From: Celeribacter indicus
Lineage (GTDB): Bacteria > Pseudomonadota > Alphaproteobacteria > Rhodobacterales > Rhodobacteraceae
Length of the DNA: 64,000 nt
Direction: 5' to 3'
Assembly (NCBI RefSeq): GCF_000819565.1
Contig: NZ_CP004393.1
Location: forward strand, 3,782,001-3,846,000
Shown: positions 26,721 to 35,500 of the stretch, in pieces
Layout of the letters: the number at the start of each line of letters is the position of its first letter
How positions within the stretch are numbered: the first letter of the stretch is position 1
Made by a program: the position numbers and the translations under genes
The notes under the pieces: generated by a model
What the model was told of the DNA's origin: nothing
The model's input: only the letters and a program-made list of their open reading frames with translations
Databases searched by the model: none

Positions 26721-27662
26721 ATGCTCAAGATCACGGGATTGGTGGCCGGACTGGCCATGTCTCTGGCCACGGCGGCTTCGGCACAGGTTCTCAGTGTCGG
26801 GACGACCGAAGGCGGCGCGGTGGCGCAGCTCGGCGCGGCCGTGTCGAACGTCGTGTCGTCACAGTCGGACCATCAGATGCGTCCGCAGGCAATGGCCGGG
26901 ACACAGCAATACATGACGGGCGTGGATATGGGCCGGATCGACTTCGGCATTTCCAATTCCATGCAATATTACATGGGCGTCACGGGCACGATGCTGTCGG
27001 AAGGGCAGCCGCATGAGAATCTCCGCATCGTCGCCACCCTCGCGCCCTTTGTGCAAGGTGTGATCGTCTCCAACGAAAGCGGCGTGAGCACCGTGGCCGA
27101 GCTGAAAGGAAAACGCATTCCGTCCGGCTACAACGCCTCTCCGCTGTTCGAATATTTCTGGGACGCCTTTCTGGCCGGGTCGGGAATGAGCCGCGACGAT
27201 GTCACGGGCGTCCCTGTCACCTCGCTGCCCAACAGCTGGCAGGCTTTCCGGGAGGGGCAGGTGGATGCGGTGATCGCGGCCGCCGGCTCCGCCGCGGTTC
27301 GGGAAATGGATGCAACGATCGACGGCGGGATCCGCTATGTCCCGCTGGAGCCGGACGAGGAGATGATGGCCGCTCTCCCGAAAACCCGGATCGAGGTGGT
27401 GGAACCGGCCGAGGGGCTGGACGGGATCGAGGAACCGACGGGGCTGCATGTCTACGAAACCGTCCTTTTCGCGCATAAGGATGTGCCGGAGGATGTCGTC
27501 TACGCCGTGACCCGTGCACTGGCCGAAAACGAGGCGGCACTTCATGCCTCCGGTCCGCTCTGGGCAGACTACAGCACGGAACGGCTTCACACGGATTTCG
27601 GCATGGACTACCACCCCGGCGCGCTGCGCTATTACGAGGAGGCCGGGCTCGACGCTCGGTGA
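26721..27662 (+). CDS. TAXI-family TRAP transporter solute-binding protein
   Basis: The 313-residue precursor has a signal peptide cut after about residue 21 (ATAASA) and the TAXI-type start LSVGTTEGGAVAQLGAA. TAXI proteins pair with fused DctQM permeases, as here. GGGAGGAG lies before the ATG. It follows the amidohydrolase by 66 bases and precedes the permease by 134, with a hairpin between. Confidence 0.9.
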   Translation: MLKITGLVAGLAMSLATAASAQVLSVGTTEGGAVAQLGAAVSNVVSSQSDHQMRPQAMAGTQQYMTGVDMGRIDFGISNSMQYYMGVTGTMLSEGQPHENLRIVATLAPFVQGVIVSNESGVSTVAELKGKRIPSGYNASPLFEYFWDAFLAGSGMSRDDVTGVPVTSLPNSWQAFREGQVDAVIAAAGSAAVREMDATIDGGIRYVPLEPDEEMMAALPKTRIEVVEPAEGLDGIEEPTGLHVYETVLFAHKDVPEDVVYAVTRALAENEAALHASGPLWADYSTERLHTDFGMDYHPGALRYYEEAGLDAR

Positions 27663-27674
27663 ACCTGCCACGTG

Positions 27675-27697
27675 TCCGCCCCGGACAGGGGCGGGCG
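27675..27697 (+). repeat. Hairpin between TAXI binding protein and permease genes
   Basis: GTCCGCCCC (27675-27683) and GGGGCGGGC (27689-27697) form a 9-bp stem with one wobble and a 5-base loop. Such hairpins often raise binding-protein mRNA over permease mRNA. Confidence 0.5.
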
Positions 27698-27796
27698 CGA
27701 GATGACGACGGACGCGGGAGACGCCCGGTTGAGCGTCAGCAACGAAAACTCCCCGATGTCCGCGCTTCCCTTCCTGCACACGGACAGGACACGCAC

Positions 27797-29686
27797 ATGC
27801 ACATTATGTCAAAGCCGGTCACGGCGCTGGACCGGGCCCTCGGTCTCGGCATCACTTTCTTCGCCCTCGTTCTCGGGGGAAATATCGCCTCCCGTTTCGG
27901 GGTCTCCGTCTTTCAGGAACAGCTCCTGTTCCTCATCCTGGGCTGCGCCATCGGATCGTCCTACATATCGACACCGAAGCAGGTCTATCCGCGCTGGGTC
28001 GACTTCCTTCTGGCCGCTGCCGGACTCGGGATCTGCCTCTGGACCGCCTGGCGCTATCCGCTGATCTCCACCAATTTCTTCCGCTACGAACAGGAAATCT
28101 CCTGGATCGGCATGGGGCTGATCCCGCTCCTGCTCGAGGCGTTGAGACGCAAGGCGGGGTTCAGCCTCGTTGCGGTGGTGCTGGTCTTCCTCGTCTACGC
28201 GCTTCTGGCCGACAAGGTGCCGGGCGCTCTGGGCGGGCGGGCCAGCCCGCTGGACGAACTGCTGGGATATCTCACCATCGACTCAACCGCGATGATGAGC
28301 TCGCCGATCAAGATCGTGGCAACCATCGTGGTCATCTACATCCTGTTCGGAGCGGTCTTGCAGGCGACGGGCGGGGCGCATTGGTTCACCGACCTCGCCA
28401 CAGCCCTCGTCGGTCGCCGTCGCGGCGGCGCGGCCAAGATGGCGATCGTCTCCTCCGCCCTGTTCGGCTCCATTTCCGGCAGTGCCGTGGCCAATGTCGC
28501 CTCCACCGGCGTCATCACCATTCCGCTGATGAAACGGGGCGGGTACAGCCCCCGCATGGCCGCCTCTCTGGAGGCGGTGGCTTCCACCGGCGGACAGCTC
28601 ATGCCCCCGGTCATGGGGGCTGCGGCCTTCCTCATGGCGGAGCTGTTGCAGACCTCCTATGCGACCGTCGTGGTCGCCGCGATCATCCCTTCCTTCCTCT
28701 TCTTCCTTGCCGTGCTCGTGCAGGCCGATCTCGAGGCCGGGGTGAAACGCATTCCGCCCGTGCCCGAGGAGATGATCCCGCGGCTTGCCGATGTTCTCCG
28801 CGCGGGATGGTATTTTCCGTTGCCCTTCGCGGTGCTGATCTGGCTTCTGTTCAGCGAGAACAAATCCCCGACGGAGGCCGCGTTCTGGGCCATCGTGGCG
28901 GTCATCGCCTTCAACCTGGTCTTCGGGTACAAGGGACAGCGGGTCCGGGCGCGAGAGCTCTGGGAGGCCCTCCTGACCACCGGCCGGGGATCGGTGGAGA
29001 TCGTGCTGATCGGGGCCATCGCCGGGATCGTGATCGGCGTCCTCCAGACGACGGGCCTCGGGTTCGGCCTGACTTACCTGCTCGTCAGCCTCGGACAGAA
29101 CAGCCTCCTGCTGTTGCTGCTGGCGACGGCCGTCGTGTGCATCCTCCTCGGCATGGGGATGCCCACCACCGGCATCTACCTGTTGGTGGCAACGCTGGCG
29201 GCCCCGCCGCTGTTGCAACTCGACGTGATGCCGATCGCCGCGCATTTCTTCATCTTCTATTTCGGAATGATGTCGATGATCTCGCCGCCGGTCGCCGTGG
29301 CCGCCTTCGCCGCCGCAAGCATTTCCGGGGCAAGTGCGATGCAGACCGCGCTGACCTCGGTGCGCGTGGGCTGGCCGGCCTTCATCGTGCCGTTCCTCTT
29401 CGTCTTCTCGCCCTCGCTGCTGATGCAGGGGGACTGGCCGGGGATCGTTCTGGCGGTGGCGTCGGCCTCGGCGGGCATCTTTCTGGTGTCCGTCGCGATG
29501 GTCGGCTTCTGTCGCGCCCGGCTCGGGGTCGCGGAACGCCTCTGGGTCGCGGCGGCGGGTCTGATGTTGCTGATCCCGGCGGACGTGGGAGCATTCGGCC
29601 TCTGGATCGAACTGGCGGGGCTGGTGCTCGGGGCTGTCTGGGTCTGGCGTCGGTTCGGCCTGCCGCAAAAGGCGCCCGCGCACTGA
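27797..29686 (+). CDS. TRAP transporter fused permease (DctQM)
   Basis: The ATG at 27797 gives 629 residues; the open frame upstream has no similarity. The N-terminal about 160 residues are the four-helix DctQ part, the rest the DctM channel with FGSISGSAVANVASTG near 230 and LLGMGMPTTGIYLLV near 450. It imports the TAXI ligand with a sodium or proton gradient. A strong terminator ends the operon. Confidence 0.93.
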   Translation: MHIMSKPVTALDRALGLGITFFALVLGGNIASRFGVSVFQEQLLFLILGCAIGSSYISTPKQVYPRWVDFLLAAAGLGICLWTAWRYPLISTNFFRYEQEISWIGMGLIPLLLEALRRKAGFSLVAVVLVFLVYALLADKVPGALGGRASPLDELLGYLTIDSTAMMSSPIKIVATIVVIYILFGAVLQATGGAHWFTDLATALVGRRRGGAAKMAIVSSALFGSISGSAVANVASTGVITIPLMKRGGYSPRMAASLEAVASTGGQLMPPVMGAAAFLMAELLQTSYATVVVAAIIPSFLFFLAVLVQADLEAGVKRIPPVPEEMIPRLADVLRAGWYFPLPFAVLIWLLFSENKSPTEAAFWAIVAVIAFNLVFGYKGQRVRARELWEALLTTGRGSVEIVLIGAIAGIVIGVLQTTGLGFGLTYLLVSLGQNSLLLLLLATAVVCILLGMGMPTTGIYLLVATLAAPPLLQLDVMPIAAHFFIFYFGMMSMISPPVAVAAFAAASISGASAMQTALTSVRVGWPAFIVPFLFVFSPSLLMQGDWPGIVLAVASASAGIFLVSVAMVGFCRARLGVAERLWVAAAGLMLLIPADVGAFGLWIELAGLVLGAVWVWRRFGLPQKAPAH

Positions 29687-29704
29687 TCCTGTCCACCATG
29701 ACAC

Positions 29705-29738
29705 AAAAGCCCCCGGTTCGCAGGAACCGGGGGCTTTT
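29705..29738. terminator. Bidirectional terminator between convergent genes
   Basis: A perfect 15-bp stem (29705-29719 with 29724-29738) closes a 4-base loop, with a T-run on one end and an A-run on the other. It can stop the TRAP permease transcript and the convergent monooxygenase transcript. Confidence 0.93.
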
Positions 29739-29758
29739 CGTGTCCGGCGGCCGACAGG

Positions 29759-31399
29759 TCAGAGGTGATGCCGTCCCATTCCCTCGACCGGATAGCCGGT
29801 GGCCAGAAGCGCCAGTGTCATCGGCTCCTGCGGCAGGGCATTGCCACGCCACACGATGTGAAGATCGGGGCGCAGCAGGAACAGGTCCCGGCCATAAAGC
29901 TCGCGCAGTTTCGGGTCCGGCAGGTCGACCACCCGGAACGGCGCTCCGATCCGCTTGAACGCGGCAGCAAGTTCGCTCACCGCATCGGTCTTGTCGGAGA
30001 ACCGGACAAGGGAATAGCCGCGGTCGAATCCGTCGTTGATCGACTGTCCGGGAGCGAGCCAGACATGCGGCATCCGCACGCCTGTCCAGGCGGTCGGGTT
30101 GTAGCTGCGGAACAGATGCTCCGGCCCGCCGGGCTCGTCCCAGATCACCGGGCTGTCCACATAGCGATAGCCAAGCTCGGCGCCGATCATTTCGTTGGTC
30201 TTGCGCTGTTCGACGTCTGCAACCTGCGCAAGATTGTCCCGCAGGGCCTGCCCCTCCGCCGTGTCGTCGTTGAAGCCGGGTCGCCATTGCCCGCGCCATT
30301 TGCGGCGGCCTTGCGAGGCATAGCGTGACGCGCCGATGTTGCGGTCGCCGATCTGGCGGCGCTCGACCTCGTAGGAGCGCAACAGGTTCGGCCCGGCCCA
30401 GCCCTGAAGCGTCGCGGCCAGTTTCCACGACAGGTCGATGGCATCCCCCACGCCGGTGTTCATGCCGAGGCCGCCGGTCGGGATCACCAGATGGACGGCA
30501 TCCCCGGCGAGGAAAACCCGACCGTGCCCGTAGCGGTCGGCCAGCAGCAGGTTCTGTTTCCATTCCCCGACATAGAGCATGTCGTAATCGACATCCGCGC
30601 CCACGACCTTTTCGAACTGGCTGGCCATTGCCGCGTCGCTTTCGACGACGGCGTGCAGGGTCCAGTGTTTGGTCGAGTCCTGCATGATGAGGAAGGAGGC
30701 CTGATTGTCCGCGACATGGTAATGCCGCCCGTGTCCCGGCCCCTCGCCCAGCGGAAGACGGTCGAACAGATCGTCGCAACGGTAGAGCGCCTGACGCAGT
30801 TGCATCAGGTTGCCTTCACCACGCAGACGAATACCGAGCGTCTTGCGCACCGGGCTCGCGCCGCCGTCACAGCCGACCATATAGTCGGAGCGCAGTTCGT
30901 AGGTGTGTCCGTCCCCACGGCGCAAGGTGGTGACGACGGAGCGGGCATCCTGTTTGAAATCGACGAATTCCGTATCGTAGGCCAGGGTGACCGTGGGCAG
31001 TTTCTCCGCCACGGATTTCAGCAGCGGCTCCACGGTATACTGGGAAATCAACTGATACGGCTCGGCCGGCTCGGACGTATCCTCCGAGGCTTCACAAATG
31101 GCGCGGGCCTCGTTCACCGATGGATATTCCAGATGCAGCAGGGGCTTTTCCGTCATCTTCGTGACGACGAACACGTCCATCGGCACATCGCCATCCAGCC
31201 CCGCCTCCCTTATCCGTTCGGCCAATCCCATACGCCGGAAAATTTCCATGGTGCGGGCATTGCAGCGTTCCATCTTCGGCAGGAATTCCGGCTGCGGTTT
31301 CTTTTCGACCAATGTGCATGTGATGCCTTGCAGACCGAGATCGACCGCGAGGGTCAGCCCCACGGGCCCCGCCCCGACAATGGTGACTTGGGTGTCCAT
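29759..31399 (-). CDS. FAD-dependent aromatic hydroxylase (MhpA/PheA-type monooxygenase)
   Basis: This 546-residue flavoprotein belongs to the class A aromatic hydroxylases. It has the N-terminal FAD motif G9-A-G-P-V-G14, the DG motif (YMVGCDGGASPVRKTLG near 180) and the GD motif (RVFLAGDAVH near 300). The C-terminal thioredoxin-like region fits the 3-(3-hydroxyphenyl)propionate or phenol hydroxylase group. The likely reaction is ring hydroxylation with NAD(P)H and O2; substrate is not deducible. It is divergent from an IclR gene, the usual regulator of such pathways. Confidence 0.88.
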   Translation of the reverse strand: MDTQVTIVGAGPVGLTLAVDLGLQGITCTLVEKKPQPEFLPKMERCNARTMEIFRRMGLAERIREAGLDGDVPMDVFVVTKMTEKPLLHLEYPSVNEARAICEASEDTSEPAEPYQLISQYTVEPLLKSVAEKLPTVTLAYDTEFVDFKQDARSVVTTLRRGDGHTYELRSDYMVGCDGGASPVRKTLGIRLRGEGNLMQLRQALYRCDDLFDRLPLGEGPGHGRHYHVADNQASFLIMQDSTKHWTLHAVVESDAAMASQFEKVVGADVDYDMLYVGEWKQNLLLADRYGHGRVFLAGDAVHLVIPTGGLGMNTGVGDAIDLSWKLAATLQGWAGPNLLRSYEVERRQIGDRNIGASRYASQGRRKWRGQWRPGFNDDTAEGQALRDNLAQVADVEQRKTNEMIGAELGYRYVDSPVIWDEPGGPEHLFRSYNPTAWTGVRMPHVWLAPGQSINDGFDRGYSLVRFSDKTDAVSELAAAFKRIGAPFRVVDLPDPKLRELYGRDLFLLRPDLHIVWRGNALPQEPMTLALLATGYPVEGMGRHHL

Positions 31400-31575
31400 T
31401 CTTTTCTCCCTTGGTTCTCCTTCACAGGATCAAGGGCTACGGAGGGCTGTCGCCCAAGTCAACAAATTATCTCACATTGTAGGATTTCTATAAAAACAGG
31501 CTCCCGGACTTGGCACCTTCCCTCCCCTCTCCTACTGTCCCGCGAGGGACCGCAGGCGGAGACACGGGACGCGAC

Positions 31576-32355
31576 ATGCAGAGCCACGAAAAACTCTTGG
31601 GCATTCTGGACCTTTTCGACGAGGAACGCCCGGAATGGGAGTTCGACGCGATGCTCGGCCGCTTGGGGTTCAGCCGCTCGACCCTCTACCGCTATCTCAA
31701 GGTCCTGACCGATGCGGGATTGCTGTCTTCCTTTCCGGGACGCGGCTACAGTCTCGGCCCGCGGATCATCCAGATGGACTATCAGATCATCGTCAGCGAC
31801 CCCCTGATCCGCGCAGCGCGCCCGGTGATGCAGGCATTGACCGGAGAATATCGCAGCGTGGGCCTGCTCTGCCGCCGGTATCGTCAGGGGGTGCTCTGCG
31901 TCCATCAGGAAAGCAGCACCGACGAGGTGCGCTCCAATTTCGAACGGGGCCGGTCGCGGCCGTTGCTGAAGGGCGCGGCGTCGCAGGTCATCCTCGCCCA
32001 TCTTTCCCCCTATCAGCTTTCGCGTCTTTACGAGGAATCTCCCGCCGCTTTCGCCGAGGCCGGGCTCGGTGAGAGCCTGTCCGCGGTCCGCGCCAGGCTC
32101 AAGGAGATGCGGCACAGGGGCTGGCATCACACCGTCGCGGCGGTGACCCCCGGCGTGACCGGTGTCGCGACCGCGCTGTTCGATGCGCAGGACGAGGTGA
32201 CGGGCAGTCTGAGCCTGACCTTTCCGCGGACGGACCTGCGCGACGAGGAGATCGCGGAGATCGGGCGGCGGCTTTCCGATGCGGCGGGGCGGGTCGGCAT
32301 GGCACTCCGCGAGGAGCCACGACCTGCGAAGGATACCCCCGTCCCGCGCCGGTGA
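31576..32355 (+). CDS. IclR-family transcriptional regulator
   Basis: The ATG at 31576 gives 259 residues starting right at the winged helix (MQSHEKLLGILDLF, then FSRSTLYRYLKVLTDAGLL), followed by the IclR effector domain. The frame is open to an earlier ATG at 31510, but that leader is unlike the family. It is divergent from the FAD monooxygenase across 176 bases that include an AT-rich stretch (about 31460-31500); I could not define an operator. Confidence 0.9.
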   Translation: MQSHEKLLGILDLFDEERPEWEFDAMLGRLGFSRSTLYRYLKVLTDAGLLSSFPGRGYSLGPRIIQMDYQIIVSDPLIRAARPVMQALTGEYRSVGLLCRRYRQGVLCVHQESSTDEVRSNFERGRSRPLLKGAASQVILAHLSPYQLSRLYEESPAAFAEAGLGESLSAVRARLKEMRHRGWHHTVAAVTPGVTGVATALFDAQDEVTGSLSLTFPRTDLRDEEIAEIGRRLSDAAGRVGMALREEPRPAKDTPVPRR

Positions 32356-32664
32356 GACACCGCACCGGCCTCACCCCGGACCGCGAGGCCGGCCAGGGAA
32401 CCGCATCACTCGGCGCATTCATGTCGGGAGTTCATGAGTGCGTTCAACTTTCCCCGGATTATCCGGAGGGTCCGACTGCGCTAGGATCGGGACCACGACT
32501 CCTGCCGCATCCGCTCCGCAGGGCGCTTTCCGCCGGTGCCGGGGCGAGACTGGACCGCGCAAGGGATCCGGGACCGGTTCCCGTCCGGCGGGGCGGCATG
32601 GACCTCCGTCCGGTCGCGCGACAGCGCATGCGGCGCGAAGAAACCTCAAACGAAAGATGATCGA
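32356..32664. other. 309-base gap between iclR and aldo/keto reductase
   Basis: An 8-bp perfect stem (CCGGCCTC 32365-32372 with GAGGCCGG 32385-32392) follows the iclR stop and may help end its transcript; there is no T-run. The rest has no gene I can support. A TTCATG direct repeat lies near 32420-32435. Confidence 0.45.
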
Positions 32665-33525
32665 ATGATTCTGGAAGAGAGCTTTACACTGTCCAACGGT
32701 GTCGAAATCCCGAAACTGGGGCTCGGCACCTGGATGATCGACGACAGCAAGGTCGCCGAGGCCGTGAAGGCCGCGACCGCCATGGGCTACCGCCACGTCG
32801 ACACCGCGCAGGCCTATGCGAACGAACGCGGCGTGGGCGAAGGCATTCGTACCTCCGGCGTGGCCCGCGACGAGCTATTCGTGACGACCAAGCTGGAGGC
32901 CGGTATCAAGGACTATGCCAATGCGAAGACCGCGATCGACGGCTCGCTCGAAACCCTCGGGCTGGATCACATCGACCTGATGATCATTCACAGCCCGCAA
33001 CCCTGGGGTGAATTCGGCAGCGACGACCGCTTCTTCGAAGGCAACCTCGAGGCGTGGCGTGCGCTGGAAGAAGCCTATCAGGCCGGCAAGCTCCGCGCGA
33101 TCGGCGTGTCCAACTTCCAGCAGGCCGATCTCGACAACCTGCTCGGGAACGTGTCCGTGAAGCCGATGCTCAACCAGATCCTCGCCCATATCAGCAACAC
33201 GCCCTTCGAGCTTATCGACTACACGAAGAGCAAGGGCATGGTGGTGGAAGCCTATTCCCCGGTCGGACACGGCAAGATCCTGAACAACCCGGAGATCGGG
33301 GCGATGGCGGAGAAATACGGCGTCGGCGTCCCGCAGCTCGGCATCCGCTACTGCCTGCAACTCGGCCTGCTGCCGCTGCCCAAGACGGCAAACCCCGACC
33401 ATATGCGCAGCAATGCCGCCGTCGACTTCGAAATCTCGGAGACGGATATGGAGACGCTGAAGGCCGTCGAGCCGATCCGGGATTACGGCGACGCAAGCGT
33501 GTTCCCCGTCTACGCCAAGAACTGA
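32665..33525 (+). CDS. Aldo/keto reductase
   Basis: The 286-residue product is a (beta/alpha)8 NADPH-dependent carbonyl reductase. The catalytic tetrad is complete: D46, Y51, K76 and H109 (HVDTAQAY, TTKLE, IIHSP). The late LPKTANPDHMRSN segment fits the NADPH phosphate-binding loop. I chose the ATG at 32665, which leads straight into the conserved start; upstream frame is unsupported. It is related to 2,5-diketogluconate reductase-type enzymes; substrate unknown. It is a single-gene unit followed by a hairpin. Confidence 0.92.
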   Translation: MILEESFTLSNGVEIPKLGLGTWMIDDSKVAEAVKAATAMGYRHVDTAQAYANERGVGEGIRTSGVARDELFVTTKLEAGIKDYANAKTAIDGSLETLGLDHIDLMIIHSPQPWGEFGSDDRFFEGNLEAWRALEEAYQAGKLRAIGVSNFQQADLDNLLGNVSVKPMLNQILAHISNTPFELIDYTKSKGMVVEAYSPVGHGKILNNPEIGAMAEKYGVGVPQLGIRYCLQLGLLPLPKTANPDHMRSNAAVDFEISETDMETLKAVEPIRDYGDASVFPVYAKN

Positions 33526-33531
33526 TCCGCC

Positions 33532-33561
33532 AGCCGCCGGCCCCGCTCCCGGCCGGCGGCT
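33532..33561. terminator. Hairpin after the aldo/keto reductase gene
   Basis: AGCCGCCGGCC (33532-33542) and GGCCGGCGGCT (33551-33561) pair perfectly over 11 bp with an 8-base loop. No T-run follows, so it may be a transcript-end stabiliser rather than a full terminator. Confidence 0.55.
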
Positions 33562-33754
33562 CATGCGGCCCGGCGCGCCCTCGCGGTTCGCCGGGAGGCG
33601 GCGTTGTCATGGGCCGCGATCCGCACCGGGTTTTCCGCCGTGACGCAAGGCAATCGGCGAAAAACGGCTGACGCCCACAACCCAAGCTTGTGCGACCTTT
33701 TCGCTCTGCCATTATGGACTTTGCGGATCCCTGCCATTTCCGGGAGCTGGAAGC

Positions 33755-34492
33755 ATGCATTTCCATAAGAAGCAGATTGAAGCAGACGGATTCGAGGTCA
33801 GCCCGGCCCTTGATGTCAAATTGAAAAGGCGCGGCTCCGGTCCGCAGGTCCGAACCGCCGAAAAACGCAGTTTCATAAGCCACGAAGGCGATGTCGCCAC
33901 CTTTCTCCTGCTCTTGCTGGACGGCTGGGTCGCCCTCACCAAGGCGCTTCCGGACGGGGAGACGCAGATCATCGACCTGCTTCTTCCCGGCGATTCCGCG
34001 CTGATCGCCGCGCAGCGCGCTCCGATCTCCGCCTGCTCGGTCGAAGCCCTGACCCATGCGAAATTCGTAACCCTCGGCGAGGAGATTCTCGGCGGAACCG
34101 ATGCGGAGGATGCGGCGATCCGCCGGCGACTGGTCGCGACGCTGTCGACGGCCCAGGCGCGCGTCGCGGAGCATCTTCTCAGGTCGGGACGGGGCAGCGC
34201 CGCCAGCCGCATCGCCTATGCCCTCCTGGAACTCTACGTCAGGCTTCAGGCCGTGGGGATGACGTGGGAGACCTCCTTCGCCCTGCCGATGACCCAGCAG
34301 GACATCGGCCAGTTCACGGGGCTGTCGAACGTTCACGTCTGCCGGACGCTGCGGCGTTTCGAGCAGGACGGGATCGTCGCGCATCGCCACGGGACGGATA
34401 TCGCGCTCCACGACATCCATGCGCTTTGCACGCTGGCCGGCGTCAACCTGGACCAGTTGCGGAGCAAGATCCTGATAAGGGGCGCGTTCTGA
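33755..34492 (+). CDS. Crp/Fnr-family transcriptional regulator
   Basis: The 245-residue protein has an N-terminal cyclic-nucleotide-binding-type beta roll (FISHEGDVATFLLLLLDGWVA, then G-E-T-Q-I-I-D-L-L-L-P-G-D) and a C-terminal winged helix (MTQQDIGQFTGLSNVHVCRTLRRF). It has no N-terminal Cys cluster, so it is not an oxygen-sensing FNR of the [4Fe-4S] kind. It is convergent with the arc-atp operon, 81 bases from the end of atpG, and a role in controlling that operon is possible but unproven. Confidence 0.88.
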   Translation: MHFHKKQIEADGFEVSPALDVKLKRRGSGPQVRTAEKRSFISHEGDVATFLLLLLDGWVALTKALPDGETQIIDLLLPGDSALIAAQRAPISACSVEALTHAKFVTLGEEILGGTDAEDAAIRRRLVATLSTAQARVAEHLLRSGRGSAASRIAYALLELYVRLQAVGMTWETSFALPMTQQDIGQFTGLSNVHVCRTLRRFEQDGIVAHRHGTDIALHDIHALCTLAGVNLDQLRSKILIRGAF

Positions 34493-34531
34493 CGCGGTGG
34501 CGCCATCCGCGGCGGATCATGAACGGGCCAA

Positions 34532-34560
34532 GTCCGTCCTTCCCGCCTGCGCCGACGGAC
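34532..34560. terminator. Hairpin between convergent atpG and Crp/Fnr gene
   Basis: GTCCGTC (34532-34538) pairs with GACGGAC (34554-34560) across 15 bases, in the 81-base convergent gap. It is a modest hairpin without T-runs. Confidence 0.4.
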
Positions 34561-34573
34561 GCCGATGCCTCTG

Positions 34574-35500
34574 TCACCCGGTCCCGTCCTCCCCGGCCGA
34601 CGGGTCCGCGGGCGGCTCCCCCTGCCGGCGCTTGTCACGGTCCTTCAGCGCCTCGAACCCGATCACCACGTCGAGAAGTTCCGTCGTGATCTCGCTTTGC
34701 CGCACCGACCGTGTCTCCGCCGTCAGCTCTTCCAGCCGTTCGTCGACCGATTGTTCGGCCTGTTGCATGCGCGCGAGCCGGGAGGCATTCTCGGTCACGA
34801 GCGCCTCGGCGGCGGCGCGGAAGATCTCGGCGAACAGGTAGCTGCGGATCAGCGCGGCCAGCAGGGCGTCGGGCGTCAGGGTCAAATGCGGCAGGCTCCG
34901 CGATGTCCAGGGCCGCACGGCGAGCTCGGCCATCAGTTCGGGATCGAGCGGCAACAGGCGGCGGGAGACCGGCGCCTGCTGGCCATGCGCCGCGCGCTGC
35001 ATGAACACCAGAGACACCGCGATGTCACCGGGCGCGGCCTCATGGCGCATCGCGTCGAGCCGGGTGATGAGACGGCCGGCAAGCCGCCCCAAACCGTCGG
35101 CCGTCGCCGGCGGAAACAGCGTCGCCGCAACACCGAGCCCCTGCCCCGCCAGCGCATCCTCCAACTGTGCCCCGACGCAGATCAGGCGGGAGGCCTCGAC
35201 AGTCCGGTCGACCTCTGCGGCGATCAGCTCGTTGTAATTGCCGCAGAGCCCGTGATCCGAGCCGAAGGCGATGACGACGGGCGCGCCGGCGGGCGCCCGG
35301 TCCCGCGGCAGCGGACCGTTGCGGTGCAGGAAGGCATGGAACCCGTCCAGCACGGTGTTCCGATAGGCTTCGATGGCGGTGGCGGCCTGTTCGTAGGGAA
35401 GCGCATTGATGGCCGACATGGTCTTCATCGTCCGCACGATGCCCCGGATGGAGTGCAGGGTTTCGGTGTGGTGGGCGAGAACCTCAAGTGACTGCGCCAC
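34574..35500 (-). CDS. atpG: N-ATPase gamma subunit
   Basis: The gamma subunit is the central rotor stalk. I chose GTG at 35500 because GAGGGGG lies about seven bases upstream and the protein then begins at the usual place (coiled coil with [17 protein letters not shown]); an ATG at 35524 is the alternative. The 308-residue product has the N- and C-terminal long helices ([29 protein letters not shown]) but diverges from ordinary F-type gamma in the middle, as N-ATPase gamma does. It overlaps atpA by 17 bases and is the last gene of the operon. Confidence 0.9.
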   Translation of the reverse strand: MAQSLEVLAHHTETLHSIRGIVRTMKTMSAINALPYEQAATAIEAYRNTVLDGFHAFLHRNGPLPRDRAPAGAPVVIAFGSDHGLCGNYNELIAAEVDRTVEASRLICVGAQLEDALAGQGLGVAATLFPPATADGLGRLAGRLITRLDAMRHEAAPGDIAVSLVFMQRAAHGQQAPVSRRLLPLDPELMAELAVRPWTSRSLPHLTLTPDALLAALIRSYLFAEIFRAAAEALVTENASRLARMQQAEQSVDERLEELTAETRSVRQSEITTELLDVVIGFEALKDRDKRRQGEPPADPSAGEDGTG

